64,000 bases of DNA from Symbiodinium natans (GCA_905221605.1 CAJNDS010002146.1:1369573-1433572), one strand, 5' to 3'. Shown: positions 49,970-60,473, numbered from the stretch's first letter. The notes: a model not told the origin generated them from the letters alone. Numbers and translations: made by a program.

Positions 49970-50282
49970 CTGCTTGGAGGTTCTTGGGGGATTCTAACCC
50001 CAAATAGAATCGTATTGAAAAGTTTTAAACCCCCCCCCAAGTCCCCTAAGTGGGTCATAAGTAAATTTTTAATTCGGGGTATAAGTACCACATGGTTTGG
50101 GGTTTAGGGTTTAAGGTTTAGGGTTTAGGGTTTAGGGTTTAGGGTTTAGGGTTTAGGGTTTAGCGTACTTGGAGCGTCATGGGTACTTATAACCCCAAAT
50201 CTCACTATAGTTAAGCACCCCCCCCCCCAATCCCCTAAGTAGCTTATAAGTAGATGTAGAATTGGGGTCCTCCAAGTAGTTC
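49970..50282. mobile_element. Inverted-repeat element(s) of the TACTTGGAGG family around a telomere array
   Basis: TGCTTGGAGGTTCTTGGGGG at 49971, then ATAAGTACC, then eight TTTAGGG units (50095-50163), then GTACTTGGAGCGTCATGGGTACTTATAACC and finally TCCTCCAAGTAG at about 50280. Either two nested copies or one copy invaded by the array. Confidence 0.6.
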
Positions 50283-50688
50283 TCCAAGTCAGGGTCCCTT
50301 TTTTTTGGGGGTCCTTGTGTTAAAGGTGCCGTACTAAGACTAGACAGGGAACCCGAAAGGGACCCGAATTAGATGACTACGAGCACTACCTGATACGTTT
50401 CTGGAGTTCCCTGGTTTCGGGGCTTCCATTTTTTTGTTTCTATCCTTTGGACACTTCTTCCTGCACGATAGAAGACCCGATAGTGTCGGGTAAGCCGAAA
50501 ACCCCCTAAACTCCCAACAAACCTCCCTAAACCCCTTAAGCCCCCTAAGCCCCAAACCCTAAACCCTACACCCAAAACCCAAACCCTAAACCGCCTGAGA
50601 CCCTTAACCCCCAGTCCCTGGAAACCCGAAGACCTGAAGGCCTGAGCCCTAGAAACCCTGACCCCAAACACCCCGAAACCCCCTAAGA

Positions 50689-50861
50689 CCCTTAACCCGA
50701 GAGGGACAACCCAGGAGACTAGGCTGCCCAGTAACCAAGGCTTAACAAGGGTGCCCTTTTTTGCTTAAAGGGGTATATAAGGGAACCTAAACCCCCCAAA
50801 AAGGGAATAAGGGTACTACTGGGCATCCGAGCCCTTAACCCGAGAGGGACAACCCAGGAGA
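50689..50861 (+). mobile_element. Introner-like element, copy 4, inside a 30-bp direct duplication
   Basis: The element 50719-50831 (CTAGGCTGCCCAGTAACC ... GGGCATCCGAG) is flanked by identical 30-bp sequences at 50689-50718 and 50832-50861 (CCCTTAACCCGAGAGGGACA, then ACCCAGGAGA). The second copy leads into an open frame, REGQPRRRASLDNWSG then WGLTEAKG. Confidence 0.85.
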
Positions 50862-50925
50862 AGGGCCAGCCTCGATAATTGGAGCGGCTGGGGCCTGACG
50901 GAAGCGAAGGGGTCCGCAACGCCCG
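50832..50925 (+). CDS. Candidate exon after introner copy 4
   Basis: Plus reads ASLDNWSGWGLTEAKG then SATPGL and ends CTTGG/GTTTGGG. Confidence 0.45.
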
Positions 50926-50935
50926 GGCTTGGGTT

Positions 50936-51015
50936 TGGGTTTTGGGTTTTGGGTTTTGGGTTTTGGGGTTTGGGGTTTGGGGTTTGGGGTTTGGGGTTTG
51001 GGGTTTGGGGTTTGG
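50936..51015 (+). repeat. TTTTGGG then TTTGGGG variant run
   Basis: GTTTTGGG units passing into eight GGTTTGGG units. Confidence 0.9.
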
Positions 51016-51548
51016 GGTTGTAGCGCTGGGGTTTTCAGGTCTAGGGTTGAGGGTTGGTCTAGGGGCTTTCGGGTTTAGGACTCAGGGTGTGTTCAAGCCA
51101 GTAGGAGGTCAGGGTTCGAAGGTTAGGGCTTTGTTTATTGGGGTGAGGGTTTAGGGTTTAGGGTCTAGGGTCTAGGGTTTAGGGTTTTGGGGTTTGGGGA
51201 GATACCCTAAACCCTCAGTCCGTGAGAAGATTTGGAGCACACATTGAGACTGCGAGCCTCCTCCGGCGCCGCCGCTTCATCCGCCGGCCTTCCAAGCCCG
51301 AGAAATCCTAAGGGTTTAGGGTTTAGGGTTGGTTTAGGGTTGAGTGTTTAGGGTTTAGCGTTTAGGGTTTAAGGCTTTAGAGTTTCCCCAAACCCGCATG
51401 TAAACATCCCCTCCCCCCACCCGGCCCCAGTTAGAGGCATGTAGAACTCGGTAGAATCAGAACCATGGCAACATGGCGAAGCAGACTGGGAATCAAGTCC
51501 TAGAGTACATGCATAGATAGAACTGGTGTTCTACGTAGGAAATTGGCA

Positions 51549-51668
51549 GTGTTGACGGGCTATCACTTGATTGAAATTCGTCTCACCTTGGGAATCGCTA
51601 CCCCTGCAAGGCAGTCTCATTCCAAAGCGGCATTGGGAAAAGTCTCGATGAGGAAGGGAAAGACGGTT
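51549..51668 (+). CDS. Candidate exon
   Basis: Plus reads LTGYHLIEIRLTLGIATP, then ARQSHSKAALGKVSMRK. Natural composition. It meets a short TTTAGGG pair. Confidence 0.5.
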
Positions 51669-51692
51669 TAGGGTTTAGGGTTGCTAAGATCT

Positions 51693-51786
51693 AACAACCG
51701 GCTCATCAGCACATCCCTCAAGCCAGAACAAGAAACCTGGGTCTCTGTGCACCTTGCCGCTACTTCGTGTCAGACTCTCGCTTAGA
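51693..51786 (+). CDS. Candidate terminal exon
   Basis: Plus reads NNRLISTSLKPEQETWV then SVHLAATSCQTLA and TAG. Confidence 0.5.
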
Positions 51787-52227
51787 CCATTCCTTGTTGA
51801 GATGGTTCAGGGTCCAGGGTTTGGATTTTGGGAGGCAGTTTAGCGCCTAGGTCTCAGGACTCAGAGCTTAGGATGTTTAGGTGTTCGTTTAGGGTCTATA
51901 TAACAACTTGATATCATCGGGAAAAAATAGCAGGCAATTGGGTACCCAGGCAGCCACATCGGCGTGGACGTGTAGGGAGGGTAGCGACATGGGTTTAGGG
52001 GACTTTGGGCACTATAATTCAACCCTAGCCCTACCTATAAGCCCTAAACCCTATGAACCCCTAAACCTCCTAAACCCCTAAAAAACCCTATAAACCTCTG
52101 TAAACCTACCAAACCTACAAAACCTACAAACCCTATATGTAAACCCCAGGAGCCCTATTCACCCTATAAACCCTAAAAGCAAGTCAAGGGAAATTTGGGG
52201 GGGGGACCCAAGGTGAAAATCCTGAAC

Positions 52228-52332
52228 CCTACATCGGGGCTCAGACAGGGCTTCGTCGTCCAGCTTCTTCTTCCGGCGGCGCATGAAGCTGCGGTTCTGA
52301 CTCGGTTTATAATCGCCCCGGACGAAGCCGAG
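52228..52332 (-). CDS. Candidate exon with basic cluster RRRKKK
   Basis: Thirty-five minus codons: GFVRGDYKPSQNRSFM, RRRKKKLDDEALSEP, ending AGG/GTTCAGG. The basic run could be a nuclear-localisation signal. Confidence 0.55.
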
Positions 52333-52445
52333 AACCCATCTTTTGAATATTGAAGGGAACTACTAGCTACTAGATCTTGCCAAGGTCATGCTAGGTCATC
52401 TTTAGGGTTTTGGGTTTTGGGTTTAGGGTTTAGGGTTTAGAATCC

Positions 52446-52589
52446 ATGGCTTCGTCAAGAAACATGCTGCTTCCTCAGTCCAGGTTTTGGAGGGCCCAGC
52501 CTATTTTGGGGCTCAGTGCTCTAAACTTCTCGAAGCCCTGGGGAACTAAAACCCGTAGGCCCAAAAGGACAACAACAACTGAGCCCTAA
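52446..52589 (+). CDS. Small open gene or terminal exon (47 codons)
   Basis: ATG to TAA: MASSRNMLLPQSRFWRAQP, then LGLSALNFSKPWGTK and TRRPKRTTTTEP. An N-terminal Ser/Arg-rich amphipathic start would suit a mitochondrial presequence, but this is speculative. Confidence 0.4.
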   Translation: MASSRNMLLPQSRFWRAQPILGLSALNFSKPWGTKTRRPKRTTTTEP

Positions 52590-52785
52590 ACCCTAACCTC
52601 TAAACCCTAAATCCCCGAAAAAACAAACTGAGACCTATCCCTAAACTCTAAACCCTAAACCCAAAAAAACAAACTGAAAGCTAAGCCTAAACTCTAAACC
52701 CTTAACCCAAAAAAACAAACTGAAACCGAACCCCTAAACTCTAAAACCCTAAACCCCACCAAAAAAAACAAACTTTGTCTCCTAA
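52575..52785 (+). repeat. About 55-60-bp tandem repeat, 4 units, built on heptamers
   Basis: Each unit has CTAAACTCTAAACCCTAAAC followed by AAAAAACAAACTGA and a variable link. Confidence 0.85.
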
Positions 52786-52811
52786 GCCTTACCAACAAGA
52801 GCCGACACTCC

Positions 52812-52870
52812 CGGTCGGCGCTCTGATCCGAAGCTCGGAACTGGCGAGTGCAGCCCACGAAAGCTCTAAG
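52812..52870 (+). CDS. Candidate terminal exon
   Basis: Plus reads ADTPGRRSDPKLGTGE then CSPRKL and TAA. Confidence 0.35.
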
Positions 52871-53164
52871 AGGTTTAGGGTTTAGGGTTTAGGGTTTAGG
52901 GTTTAGGGTTTAGGGTTTAGGGTTTAGGGTTTAGGGTTTAGGGTTTAGGGATGTTTAGGGTGCAGGGGCTTTTTTAAGCGGCGGCGTTTCAGGGTTTGGG
53001 ATTTGGGGTTTAGGGTTTGGGTTTTGGGATTTAAGGGTTTAGGGTTGGAGGGTTTGGAGATTGGGGACTGTAAGGAAATTCGGGTACAGAGACTTGCTGG
53101 GCGTCAAGGCCTTGAAGCCCCAATGCACTGGCCGGAGACTGGGGAACATGTAGTTCTCTAGATT

Positions 53165-53233
53165 GGGGTCCCTTTTGGGATCCCTTCTAAAAGGGCGCCG
53201 CCTTATAATGGGTACCCAAAAAGGGACCCGAAC
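53165..53233. mobile_element. Short palindromic element, GGTCCCTTTT(T)GGG ends
   Basis: GGGGTCCCTTTTGGGATCCC at left; GGGTACCCAAAAAGGGACCC at right. Relative of 40366-40468. Confidence 0.6.
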
Positions 53234-53256
53234 CCTAAACCCCGAACCCCGAACTC

Positions 53257-53361
53257 TAAACCCTAAACCCTAAACCCTAAACCCTAAACCCTAAACCCTA
53301 AACCCTAAACCCTAAACCCTAAACCCTAAACCCTAAACCCTAAACCCTAAACCCTAAACCT
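53257..53361 (-). repeat. Perfect (CCCTAAA)15 array
   Basis: About 15 units directly downstream of a short inverted-repeat element (53165-53233). Confidence 0.95.
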
Positions 53362-53762
53362 AACCCTTATACCAGCTCTGATTTACTCGGTTGGCCCTTC
53401 GGTGCCCTGTGGGGGTGCCTCACAGTGGAGGTCCTTCATGTTTAGGGGTGTAGGAGATGAGGATGCGGGGTTGCAGCAGGGCTTAGGGTTCAGGGGTTCA
53501 GGAGTTTAGGGCTTTAGGACTTTAGGGTTTCAGGTTTGGGCGGCTGAGGTTCTGGGGCTTAGGCGACCTCCTCCGAAACTGCATCGTGATCCTGGAAACC
53601 AGACATCCTGAACCGTTAACTACCCGGTGTAAGACTCAAATCTCTGGGGTTTAGGCTTTTTCTTTTTGGGTTTAGGGTTTGCTTCAGCAGGGCGTTGTTG
53701 CAAATATGTGAACCGTGACACATTTTGCAACACTATCCTTGGCCTTGACTCTAGACAGATGC

Positions 53763-53847
53763 TTAAACCCTTCGTTGCTTACAGGGTTTTGTAAGGCAAC
53801 CCAAAACCGCCAAAAAGGGAATAAGGGCACCAGTGGGCATCCTACAG
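53763..53847 (+). mobile_element. Introner-like element, copy 5, truncated or rearranged
   Basis: The right half (AAAAAGGGAATAAGGGCACC, AGTGGGCATCCTACAG) is intact. The left has GTTGCTTACAGGGTTTTGTAAGG instead of the usual terminus. Confidence 0.6.
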
Positions 53848-53875
53848 TCCCAACGGCCAGAAGCAGACGTGCCTC

Positions 53876-54005
53876 TTAGGGTAGGCATAGTATGCGCCCT
53901 CAAAAGGGGACCCCTTATATACCCCTTATATGCCCTATGGCCCATACGTCAACCCTTTAAAGAGGCTAAGGGCCCATCTTAAGGGCCCATGCAACTACCC
54001 TTTGA
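53876..54005. mobile_element. MITE-like element, TTAGGGTAG family, with 7-bp duplication
   Basis: 130 bp, inverted ends TTAGGGTAGGCAT and ATGCAACTACCCTTTGA, flanked by GTGCCTC at 53869-53875 and 54006-54012. Interior repeats CCCTTATATACCCC. Confidence 0.8.
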
Positions 54006-54338
54006 GTGCCTCGGCGTGTGGGTGTCCTAGATGCTTTCAGGGCCTAGGGGCCCAGCCCCTTGAACATCCCCAAACTTTGAACCAGGAACATCCCTAAACC
54101 CTTTAGGGCTTAGGGTTTAGAGTTTGGGGACCCTTTAGGGTTTAGCGTTTAGGGTTTAGGGTTTAGGGCGTGCTGTGGAGGTCGGGCTGTGGCTTGTACC
54201 TCCAAGATCCAGATGCCTGTTTCTGTAGGCACCGGATGGGCTTCGACCGGAAACTGTCTGCCTAAGACATTAACTGCTGAAATCACATGGGAACCCCAAA
54301 CCTTAAAATCACAGGGTTTAGGACTTCTGTGGACGTTT

Positions 54339-54412
54339 GTTATGGCTTGCTAGGTTGGGGCTTGGTTAGGGTTTGTTATGCCTTGCTAGGTTGGGGCTTG
54401 GTTAGGGTTCAT
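54339..54412 (+). repeat. About 35-bp tandem duplication
   Basis: GTTATGGCTTGCTAGGTTGG then GGCTTGGTTAGGGTT is present twice, with one difference. Confidence 0.9.
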
Positions 54413-54462
54413 GGTTGCTGGTTGTTTTGTGCCCGTTTGGGGGTCCCGTATGACTTCCTCGT

Positions 54463-54613
54463 GGGATGTTCCCCCGTATACTAGCAGTCCTTAATTTCTT
54501 AATAGGAATCTTAGTACCCTAAACCCTAAACCATAAACCCTAAACCCTACACCCCATATTATAATCCCTATTAAGAACTGATCGTACAAGTGGTGGGGCG
54601 GGGGGAACATCCC
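54463..54613. mobile_element. MITE-like element, GATGTTCCCCC family, copy 3, split by CCCTAAA units
   Basis: GGGATGTTCCCCCGTATACTAGCAGTCC at left; GGGGGAACATCCC at right. The middle (about 54515-54555) holds CCCTAAACCCTAAACCATAAACCC..., absent from copies 1 and 2. Confidence 0.85.
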
Positions 54614-54734
54614 AGATTTCCGCTGGTTAAAACCTGCCAGCCGACGAAGGGCAACAAGGGCGAGAAGGCTGTGGCTCGAGTCCTCTAGGGTCTGTTGGGG
54701 TTTAGGTTTTAGGGGTTAGGGTTTAGGGTTAGGG

Positions 54735-54898
54735 TTTGGGGCCCAGCTATGGACAAAACGCGCCACAGCGGGCAGCAGGATATCCCATCGGGTAGAGCTT
54801 AGGGGGTTGCGGGCTTCTGCGTATGGGGCTCTCAGCACAAAGCCTTTGCACGTCATGAATCCGCGGCAAAGCGCCAGACACACGGCAATGCTGTCTTG
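54735..54898 (-). CDS. Candidate exon, well-formed coding sequence
   Basis: About 53 minus codons: DSIAVCLALCRGFMTCK, GFVLRAPYAEARNPLSS, TRWDILLPAVARFVHSW. Balanced composition, the clearest short coding island in this part. Could be fragmentary. No family recognised. Confidence 0.6.
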
Positions 54899-54939
54899 AA
54901 CCCCCTACGTACCCTAAACCCTTAACCCCAAACCCTGTT

Positions 54940-55049
54940 CCTTGGGGACGAAATGAGCCCTAAAAGGGTTTATGGTTCATATACCTTAATAGTAATTCTA
55001 GTAGTAGAGGGTATATGACCCCAATTTAGGGTTCATTTCGTCCCCAAGG
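54940..55049. mobile_element. Near-perfect palindromic MITE-like hairpin, CCTTGGGGACGAAATGA ends
   Basis: 110 bp. CCTTGGGGACGAAATGA at 54940-54956 is the exact inverse of 55033-55049, and complementarity continues (CCCTAAA, then ATATACC opposite GGTATAT) almost to the centre. Only one copy seen. Confidence 0.9.
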
Positions 55050-55224
55050 TCGAGGGTATTTCCGAATCCACAAACATCAGTGACATTGCGAAGTGGGCAC
55101 TCTGCAAGTGGGTTCCTGAGACGTGACGACTTCTTCGGTTCAAGCGCGGGCGCACAGAAAAAGGCACACGGCCTCTTCTCCAAAACCGGGAGCCCTCATC
55201 GCACAGAACAGGAAAAGGCATCGC

Positions 55225-55390
55225 CCTCATGGCTTGAACCCCACAATCTACTCAGCCCTCGTGTATGTACAAATCGCCGGCAGCAAAACGATTGGCCTGC
55301 TGCAAGGGGCGCTTCGTTGTTGCTTGCGACTACGATGCCTTTCTTCATGACATCTATTTCGGCTGACACCCTCGAAAACGCTTTTTCAGC
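55225..55390 (-). CDS. Candidate exon
   Basis: The minus frame reads AFSRVSAEIDVMKKGIV, VASNNEAPLAAGQSFC and CRRFVHTRGLSRLWGSS to a TGA. The opposite strand is open too but less natural. Together with 54735-54898 it suggests a minus-strand gene remnant. Confidence 0.45.
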
Positions 55391-55542
55391 GCTGGCAGCA
55401 TACTAATAACGATGCACAAGACGAAAGATGCGTTTAAATGCCACAAGCCCCTCAAGCCCTGAACCCGTGGACCCGAAACCTAGAAAAACTAAGCCACCCA
55501 CCCCCGCCAAACCCTCATAAACCATGAGCCAAACCCTGACCC

Positions 55543-55800
55543 TTGCATACCCTTGCACGCACCTGCGCACATTGCGACGGCGAGGGCCTGGGCGAAGATC
55601 GCCATCCCCCGGGCGAGCGCGCCGACGCGCTGCCAAAAGCCAGGGTCCTGCTGACAGGCTCCGCTATATCCAAATCCACGACCATCAAGGGCAATCACAC
55701 TTGGATCCCGACGGACGTACCCCGAAGGGGGTCTCTTGACATGCTCCTAGTGTGGCCCTTCTCCCTTAGAGGATCTTTGAAAGGGCCTTGGGGCTTAGGG
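55543..55800 (+). CDS. Possible exon with a CxxCxGxG motif; strand uncertain
   Basis: Plus reads CAHCDGEGLGEDRHPP, ADALPKARVLLTGS and TTIKGNHTWIPTDVP. C-x2-C-x-G-x-G is the unit of DnaJ-type zinc fingers, but only one copy is visible. The minus strand is open as QDPGFWQRVGALARGMA. Confidence 0.3.
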
Positions 55801-55919
55801 CTCAGGGTTTGGGGTTGGAATTGAGCGAGGCTAGGTGGGCCCTTGACAAGTATTCCGAAAGAGGATGATCTGCACCACAAGAAAGGGAAATATGAAATAT
55901 CCCGAGGGCCTTCCTACTC

Positions 55920-56375
55920 AATGAACACTCCAGAAATCCAAGTATTCTAAAGCTTGTAAAAGCCTTGAAAACCTTTAAAGTCCTTTGAAAATAATTAAAT
56001 GGGAAGGGGTCCGAATGTATTTGTTTGAGGGACTTTAAAGATTTTTGAAATTTTACATGGGTCTGGGGGGCCCCGGGGGCCCTTCCCATTTAGATTTTTG
56101 AAGACTCCCATTCACATTTCTTCAAGATTTTAGGTATTTTACGCCTTTTGTTGAAAATTTAATGGATCTGGGGGGAGCCAGAAGCCCTCCCCATGTGTTT
56201 TTTTAGGGTTTAAAACATTGAATGCCTTCAACAATCTTTAAAACCCTTAAAAGATGGAATGGGAAGGGCCCCCAGGCCCCCCCAAGAACGACTTTAAAGG
56301 TTTTCAAGGCTTTAAATACTTTAACATCCTTAAAAGAAATCCCCATTGAATGCCTTTAAGATTTGAAGGCAGGAT
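55920..56375. repeat. AT-rich block with nested palindromes
   Basis: Many CTTTAAAG and TTGAAAA/TTTTCAA pieces. GGGGGGCCCCGGGGGCCCTT, then CCCATT (about 56063) is inverted at AATGGGAAGGGCCCCCAGGC (about 56255), with another AATGGGAAGGGG at 55999. No frame, no heptamers. Origin unknown. Confidence 0.6.
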
Positions 56376-56514
56376 GTGAACAAATATTGGGTCCGATGTT
56401 TTCTCATAAGTATGCAGGTATTGTAAGTATGGTTACAAACACGGCAAATTCATGAGAAAAAAAAACGTTTTGGACCTGAAAAACACAAGCCTGTATTCCA
56501 GACAACGTCATAAT

Positions 56515-56565
56515 ATGTGCATATATATATATAATGTGTGTTGTATATATATATATATAGGTATG
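56515..56565. repeat. TATA microsatellite
   Basis: Two (TA)n runs around ATGTGTGTTG. Confidence 0.9.
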
Positions 56566-56646
56566 TATCAACAAGCAACAAACATAACACACTAGGCTGG
56601 CCCTTTGAAAAACCCTGTGAACAACATCCCCATACATAATTCTCAC

Positions 56647-57130
56647 TTAAACCCAACAAAGGCAAATGCATAAGATGTCCGAAGGGTCTACACAGGTCGC
56701 TGGCCGCCTAAGGAGCTTTAGGGCTGTAGGGCTCTTAGGGTTCAAGTTTTTAGGGTGTTTAGGGCTTTGTAGGGTTTTTTGGGAGTTGGTCGGCGTCCAG
56801 GCCGGTATCAGCCTCGCGAAGGCGGCCCCCTTTTGCAAACGCAATGCTCGCATGACGGGGCTTGCAACCCATTTGCAACACAATGCTCGCGCGACGGGGC
56901 TTAGACAGGCTTCACACATGCTGCGAAGCAAGCTCGCACGGCTTGAACACAGCCGGGGGCGGGGGAGGGGGGGGGGCGGCGCAGCAGTGGGAAACAATCT
57001 CATCCGTGGACGCAAGAGGTCGGCCACTGCTGCGTCTGTGCCGGACCGACCGGTGGACGTGCGTCGCCATATATACTTGGCGACAATTTCTGTTCGGAGG
57101 ACAATGGCACCGAACGACAAGCATCCAAGG
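56647..57130. CDS. Coding-like stretch, strand unresolved
   Basis: Open on minus for 157 codons (ARALCCKWVASPVMRALRL, KGAAFARLIPAWTPT) and on plus for 161 codons (GISLAKAAPFCKRNARM). Contains a 26-base direct duplication-like pair, CGCAATGCTCGCATGACGGGG and ACAATGCTCGCGCGACGGGG (about 56840 and 56880). Could continue the minus gene at 57139-58100. Confidence 0.35.
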
Positions 57131-57138
57131 TCACAGGC

Positions 57139-58100
57139 TCACAGGAGCTGATGACAAGCTGGGAAGCCTGCATTGAACGGGGACCGCAATGCATCAATGC
57201 CCCTTGCCAACTTCGTTCCAACAGGGCTTTCAGCCCTTCCGCTCCGTTTCTGCGAGCATTCGGAGGCACGGAACCATCCAATAAACAACAGCACCATGGG
57301 ACCCGCGGCAACGACCCTCCAGTCTCGCTTTTTTCCCACCAGCTGAAACCAGCAGACGTTCACGTTTGTGGACCCGAAGTTGATTGGAGGAGCGTCGGCC
57401 ACCGGTGGAGCGACAGAAGCCATGGGTCTGGACAGCGCTTTCGCGGCGGCCGCCGCTGCACGTCTCTGCTTTGTCTCTATAGTGCCCCCACTTGTAGCTG
57501 CCGCCTGTGGCGTGCTCGAGGAGTTTGGGTAGATGGACATGTGCTGATGTGTCGCAACAACCCCGCTCAGGGCATTGAGGAGAAAGGTAACGAACAGCTT
57601 CTGGACCGGCAAAGCGAGCATGGCCCTCGTGATCTCACATTCTCTCATTGAAAAGCCATGAGTGCCGTCACTGTGCAAACTCTTATCCTGGTGTCCTGCC
57701 CACGGCCATGTCTCCGCCTGTCAAAGAAGAAATTTTAAAGTCTCTGTGTGTAATTTGGTGACTAGATTGTAGGCAGGACTCTTGCCGGTGGTCGGCAGAG
57801 CCCGGTACTTAACGGACAACACGAGGTTGGGATTCTCAGGATACAGCTGCGCCTTGCCATGCATGTGGAGCAAGTTGGCCAGATAGATGCCATCAGGACG
57901 CCAACCTGCCGCACGTGCGCAGTAGAGAATGTAAACAGCGAATGGCACAGGCACGACGGTGCCGAGACGAGGAGCAACCTCGAGGGCATGGTCGGCAGTC
58001 GTCGGTGACTCAGCCAGTGACTGGATGCCTGCAATCCTGTGTTCGGTGACTTCTTCCACACGTTTGTTCGTGTTCTCTGATACACTGCGTGTGGAGAGGC
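57139..58100 (-). CDS. Two-exon gene segment with a conventional 45-nt intron
   Basis: The upstream exon (to 57763) reads RVEEVTEHRIAGIQSLA, VAPRLGTVVPVPFAVYIL, YCARAAGWRPDGIYLA and LPTTGKSPAYNL, ending CTA/GTCACC. The intron is 57762-57718 with a pyrimidine-rich acceptor TTTCTTCTTTGACAG. The second exon continues in phase as AETWPWAGHQDKSLHSD, TRAMLALPVQKLFVTFLL, PPVADAPPINFGSTNVN and DWRVVAAGPMVLLFIGWF to a stop. FVTFLLNALSGVVA and GPMVLLFIGWF are hydrophobic. No heptamers in the intron. Upstream of about 58100 a different minus frame (EVEVEPWLECLRQALKL) suggests another exon or a frame break. Not recognised. Confidence 0.6.
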
Positions 58101-58210
58101 ACCTGACGGAACAGGCTTGCTGCGAGATCGAGCTTTAGGGCCTGCCGGAGGCACTCTAGCCAAGGCTCAACTTCGACCTCTGGTGACAGAGACCTACTGG
58201 TTCTGAGCAG

Positions 58211-58299
58211 CTAGGATGCCCAGTAGTACCCTTCCCCTATGAACCCCTTCGAGCAAGAAAGGGCACCCGTGTTTATCCCATGTTCCTGGGCAACCTAGG
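58211..58299 (-). mobile_element. Introner-like element, copy 6 (reverse orientation, GT form)
   Basis: On the minus strand it runs CTAG/GTTGCCCAGGAAC ... AAGGGTACTACTGGGCATC then CTAG/CTG. It lies just upstream of the coding stretch at 57.1-58.2 kb on that strand, so it is placed as an intron would be. Confidence 0.75.
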
Positions 58300-58620
58300 T
58301 GGGAAATAAATCAGGTACCTTATACCATAAAATCCCCTTATGCCCTTTCAGGGACTTTATTGAGCAGTTACCTCATTCCCTCATTTTCTACGAAGAACCA
58401 GTCAAGCAAGGGGCCATGTAACAAGGCCCTGCAGCCCCACCCCCCCTTTGTAACCTTGAGGGCCCAAGACACCACGACTTAAGGTTTGTTTTGTTCATCT
58501 GTTTTGGGGGCCCAAAGGCCTCATGAATTTGGGGTCTGGGGCCCTTAGAACTTTCTGTGCTGTTTCCCCCCTGAACCCTCAACCCTAAACCCTAAACCCT
58601 AAGCCCCTGCTCCAAGAGCA
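58300..58620. other. Unique sequence, nothing callable
   Basis: A short minus frame (58388-58582) lacks support. Ends in CCCTAAA units. Confidence 0.4.
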
Positions 58621-58679
58621 GTTACGGCCAGAGACCACATGTGGGGCATGCACTCCACCCGAAGTCGACTCTCGAACGC

Positions 58680-59296
<617 letters not shown>

Positions 59297-59879
59297 ATTA
59301 GTTTGTTGGTTTACGAGTAGAACAAGGCGAAGGCTGGCGAGCCGGCACAAGGCAGACTTGGGATGAGTACGAGAGAGGAAAAGCACGAATAGAACACCCC
59401 AAACAAAACCGTTACCCAAAAAGAACCCCCCCACCCGGAACTACCCGAGTCCTTGAACCCTGGTTGAGGGTTTAGGGTTTACTTTTAGTTCAAGGTTTTC
59501 GGGTTTAGGGGACAAAGGAAACCCAAAACAAAGCCTAGAAGTCTTCCACTCGAACTCGTCCCGTCAGCCGAATGAGTTTCATGGTGACCTGCCTACGCAC
59601 GTAGGCGGCCAGGCCCTATATACTTTGAAGCACGGACTTTCGCAACCCTAAGCCCTAAGCCCTAAACCCTAAACCCTAAACGCTAAACCCTAAACCCTAA
59701 ACCGCAATAGTTTGGAGGATTCAGGCCTGGGTGCGTTAGGAGAAAGGTCGGGTTTGGGAGCTTCTGGGGCCTCTAGGGTTCTCCGGCCCGTCTCCGGCTT
59801 TTGATCTTTTCTGGGCTCAAAGCCCTAAACCCTAAACTCTGAATCCTAAACTTCAGGGCTTTAGGGCGGATTAATTGAA

Positions 59880-59965
59880 GGGCTTTGAGCCGTCACCCCT
59901 AAACCCTAAACACTCTAAACCCTCTAAACCCTCTAAACCCTCTAAACCCTCTAAACCCTCTAAAC
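59880..59965 (-). repeat. CCCTCTAAA nonamer run
   Basis: Six to seven copies of CCCTCTAAA after normal heptamers. Confidence 0.9.
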
Positions 59966-59967
59966 CC

Positions 59968-60100
59968 CGCACCTTAAGGGCTTGTGCGGACTCTGCCGTC
60001 CTGTGCTTGGGTTCCTTGCATCCTGCGGGGGGGTCTACCCGATCCTTCGACCTCGGCAGGAAAGCCCAGGACTTGGTTGTTTGGGGGCTGAGAGCCTTCA
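59968..60100 (+). CDS. Candidate exon
   Basis: Plus reads LRACADSAVLCLGSLHP then AGGSTRSFDLGRKAQDL and VVWGLRAF. It begins in the repeat run. Confidence 0.35.
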
Positions 60101-60473
60101 GGGTTTAGGGTTTATAGGGTTTAGGGTCTAGGATGGGATGAAATATATATGGGGGAGCTATGGGGCTCGGGCCAGGTCCGGCGTTTTGGGGTCAACGGCC
60201 AAGGTTCAGCCCTAAACCCGAAACCCTCAAGCCCCTAAACCCTGAGGGTTTGGGTTTGGAGGGTGCCTCCCGAACAATGCTGAAGGTCCGAAGTGGAACA
60301 TGGGCATGGGCATTCAGGGTTCAGGGTTTGGGGTTTGGGGTTTAGGGTTTAGGGTTCAGGGTTTAGGGTTGCAGGTTTAGTGTTTAGTTTAGGGTTTAAG
60401 CGGTTTAGGATTTAGCCGGTTTAGGGTTAGGGTTTATGGTTTAGGGTTTAGGGTTTCGGGTTCAGGGTTTAGA

